Assembly: GCA_025464125.1 (NCBI GenBank) | Contig: JAODLU010000148.1 | Span: forward strand, 1 to 5,540 | From: Microbacteriaceae bacterium | GTDB lineage: Bacteria; Actinomycetota; Actinomycetes; Actinomycetales; Microbacteriaceae | Reading direction: 5' to 3' | Length of the DNA: 5,540 nucleotides | In this document: positions 5,535 through 5,540 of the stretch, piece after piece | Layout: the number at the start of each line of letters is the position of its first letter | How positions within the stretch are numbered: the stretch's first letter is position 1 | Notes under the pieces: generated by a model | The model's database searches: none | What the model was told of the DNA's origin: nothing | The model's input: the letters and a program-made list of their open reading frames with translations, nothing else | Position numbers and translations under genes: made by a program

Positions 5535-5540
5535 GGCTAA

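Noticed and set aside
5457..5540. Small ORF of 27 codons ending at the window edge
   Set aside because: It is low-complexity Gly/Pro/Arg sequence lying inside the nested hairpins, with no ribosome binding site.

Overview
The window looks like chromosomal DNA of a high-GC actinobacterium. The very GC-rich third codon positions, the frequent GATGCC/GCATCC codon pairs and the tatD–rsmA–ispE gene order suggest Microbacteriaceae. That family assignment is inferred from style; no marker in the window decides it. All five supported genes lie on the + strand.

Bases 1–2601 are a compact housekeeping block. It holds the 3' part of a TatD-family metal-dependent nuclease gene, then rsmA (16S rRNA adenine dimethyltransferase), which overlaps tatD by 35 nt, then ispE (4-diphosphocytidyl-2-C-methyl-D-erythritol kinase of the non-mevalonate isoprenoid pathway), 9 nt further on. 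The spacing suggests one transcript. The genes are linked by conserved order and not by a shared pathway.

Bases 2602–4219 hold a membrane-anchored oxidoreductase of the sulfite oxidase/MsrP molybdopterin family. It has four predicted membrane helices, a cytoplasmic linker carrying an internal twin-arginine motif, a fifth helix, and then an extracytoplasmic Moco domain. This layout suggests insertion by both Sec and Tat. A TANNNT -10 hexamer ends six bases before the preferred GTG start, so the gene may have its own promoter and a leaderless mRNA.

Bases 4220–5540 have a different, accessory character. A GC hairpin (probable terminator) is followed by a 14-nt GC-rich tandem repeat, a 57-nt interrupted palindrome and a 29-nt tandem duplication. 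Next comes a gene for a two-part protein with a helix-turn-helix-like N-terminus and a DUF559/Vsr-like PD-(D/E)XK nuclease-type C-terminus. A second copy of the 57-nt palindrome, in the same orientation, overlaps the end of that gene and supplies its last codons and stop. A very strong nested hairpin closes the window. The nuclease-like gene bracketed by two copies of a structured repeat is the most unusual arrangement here.
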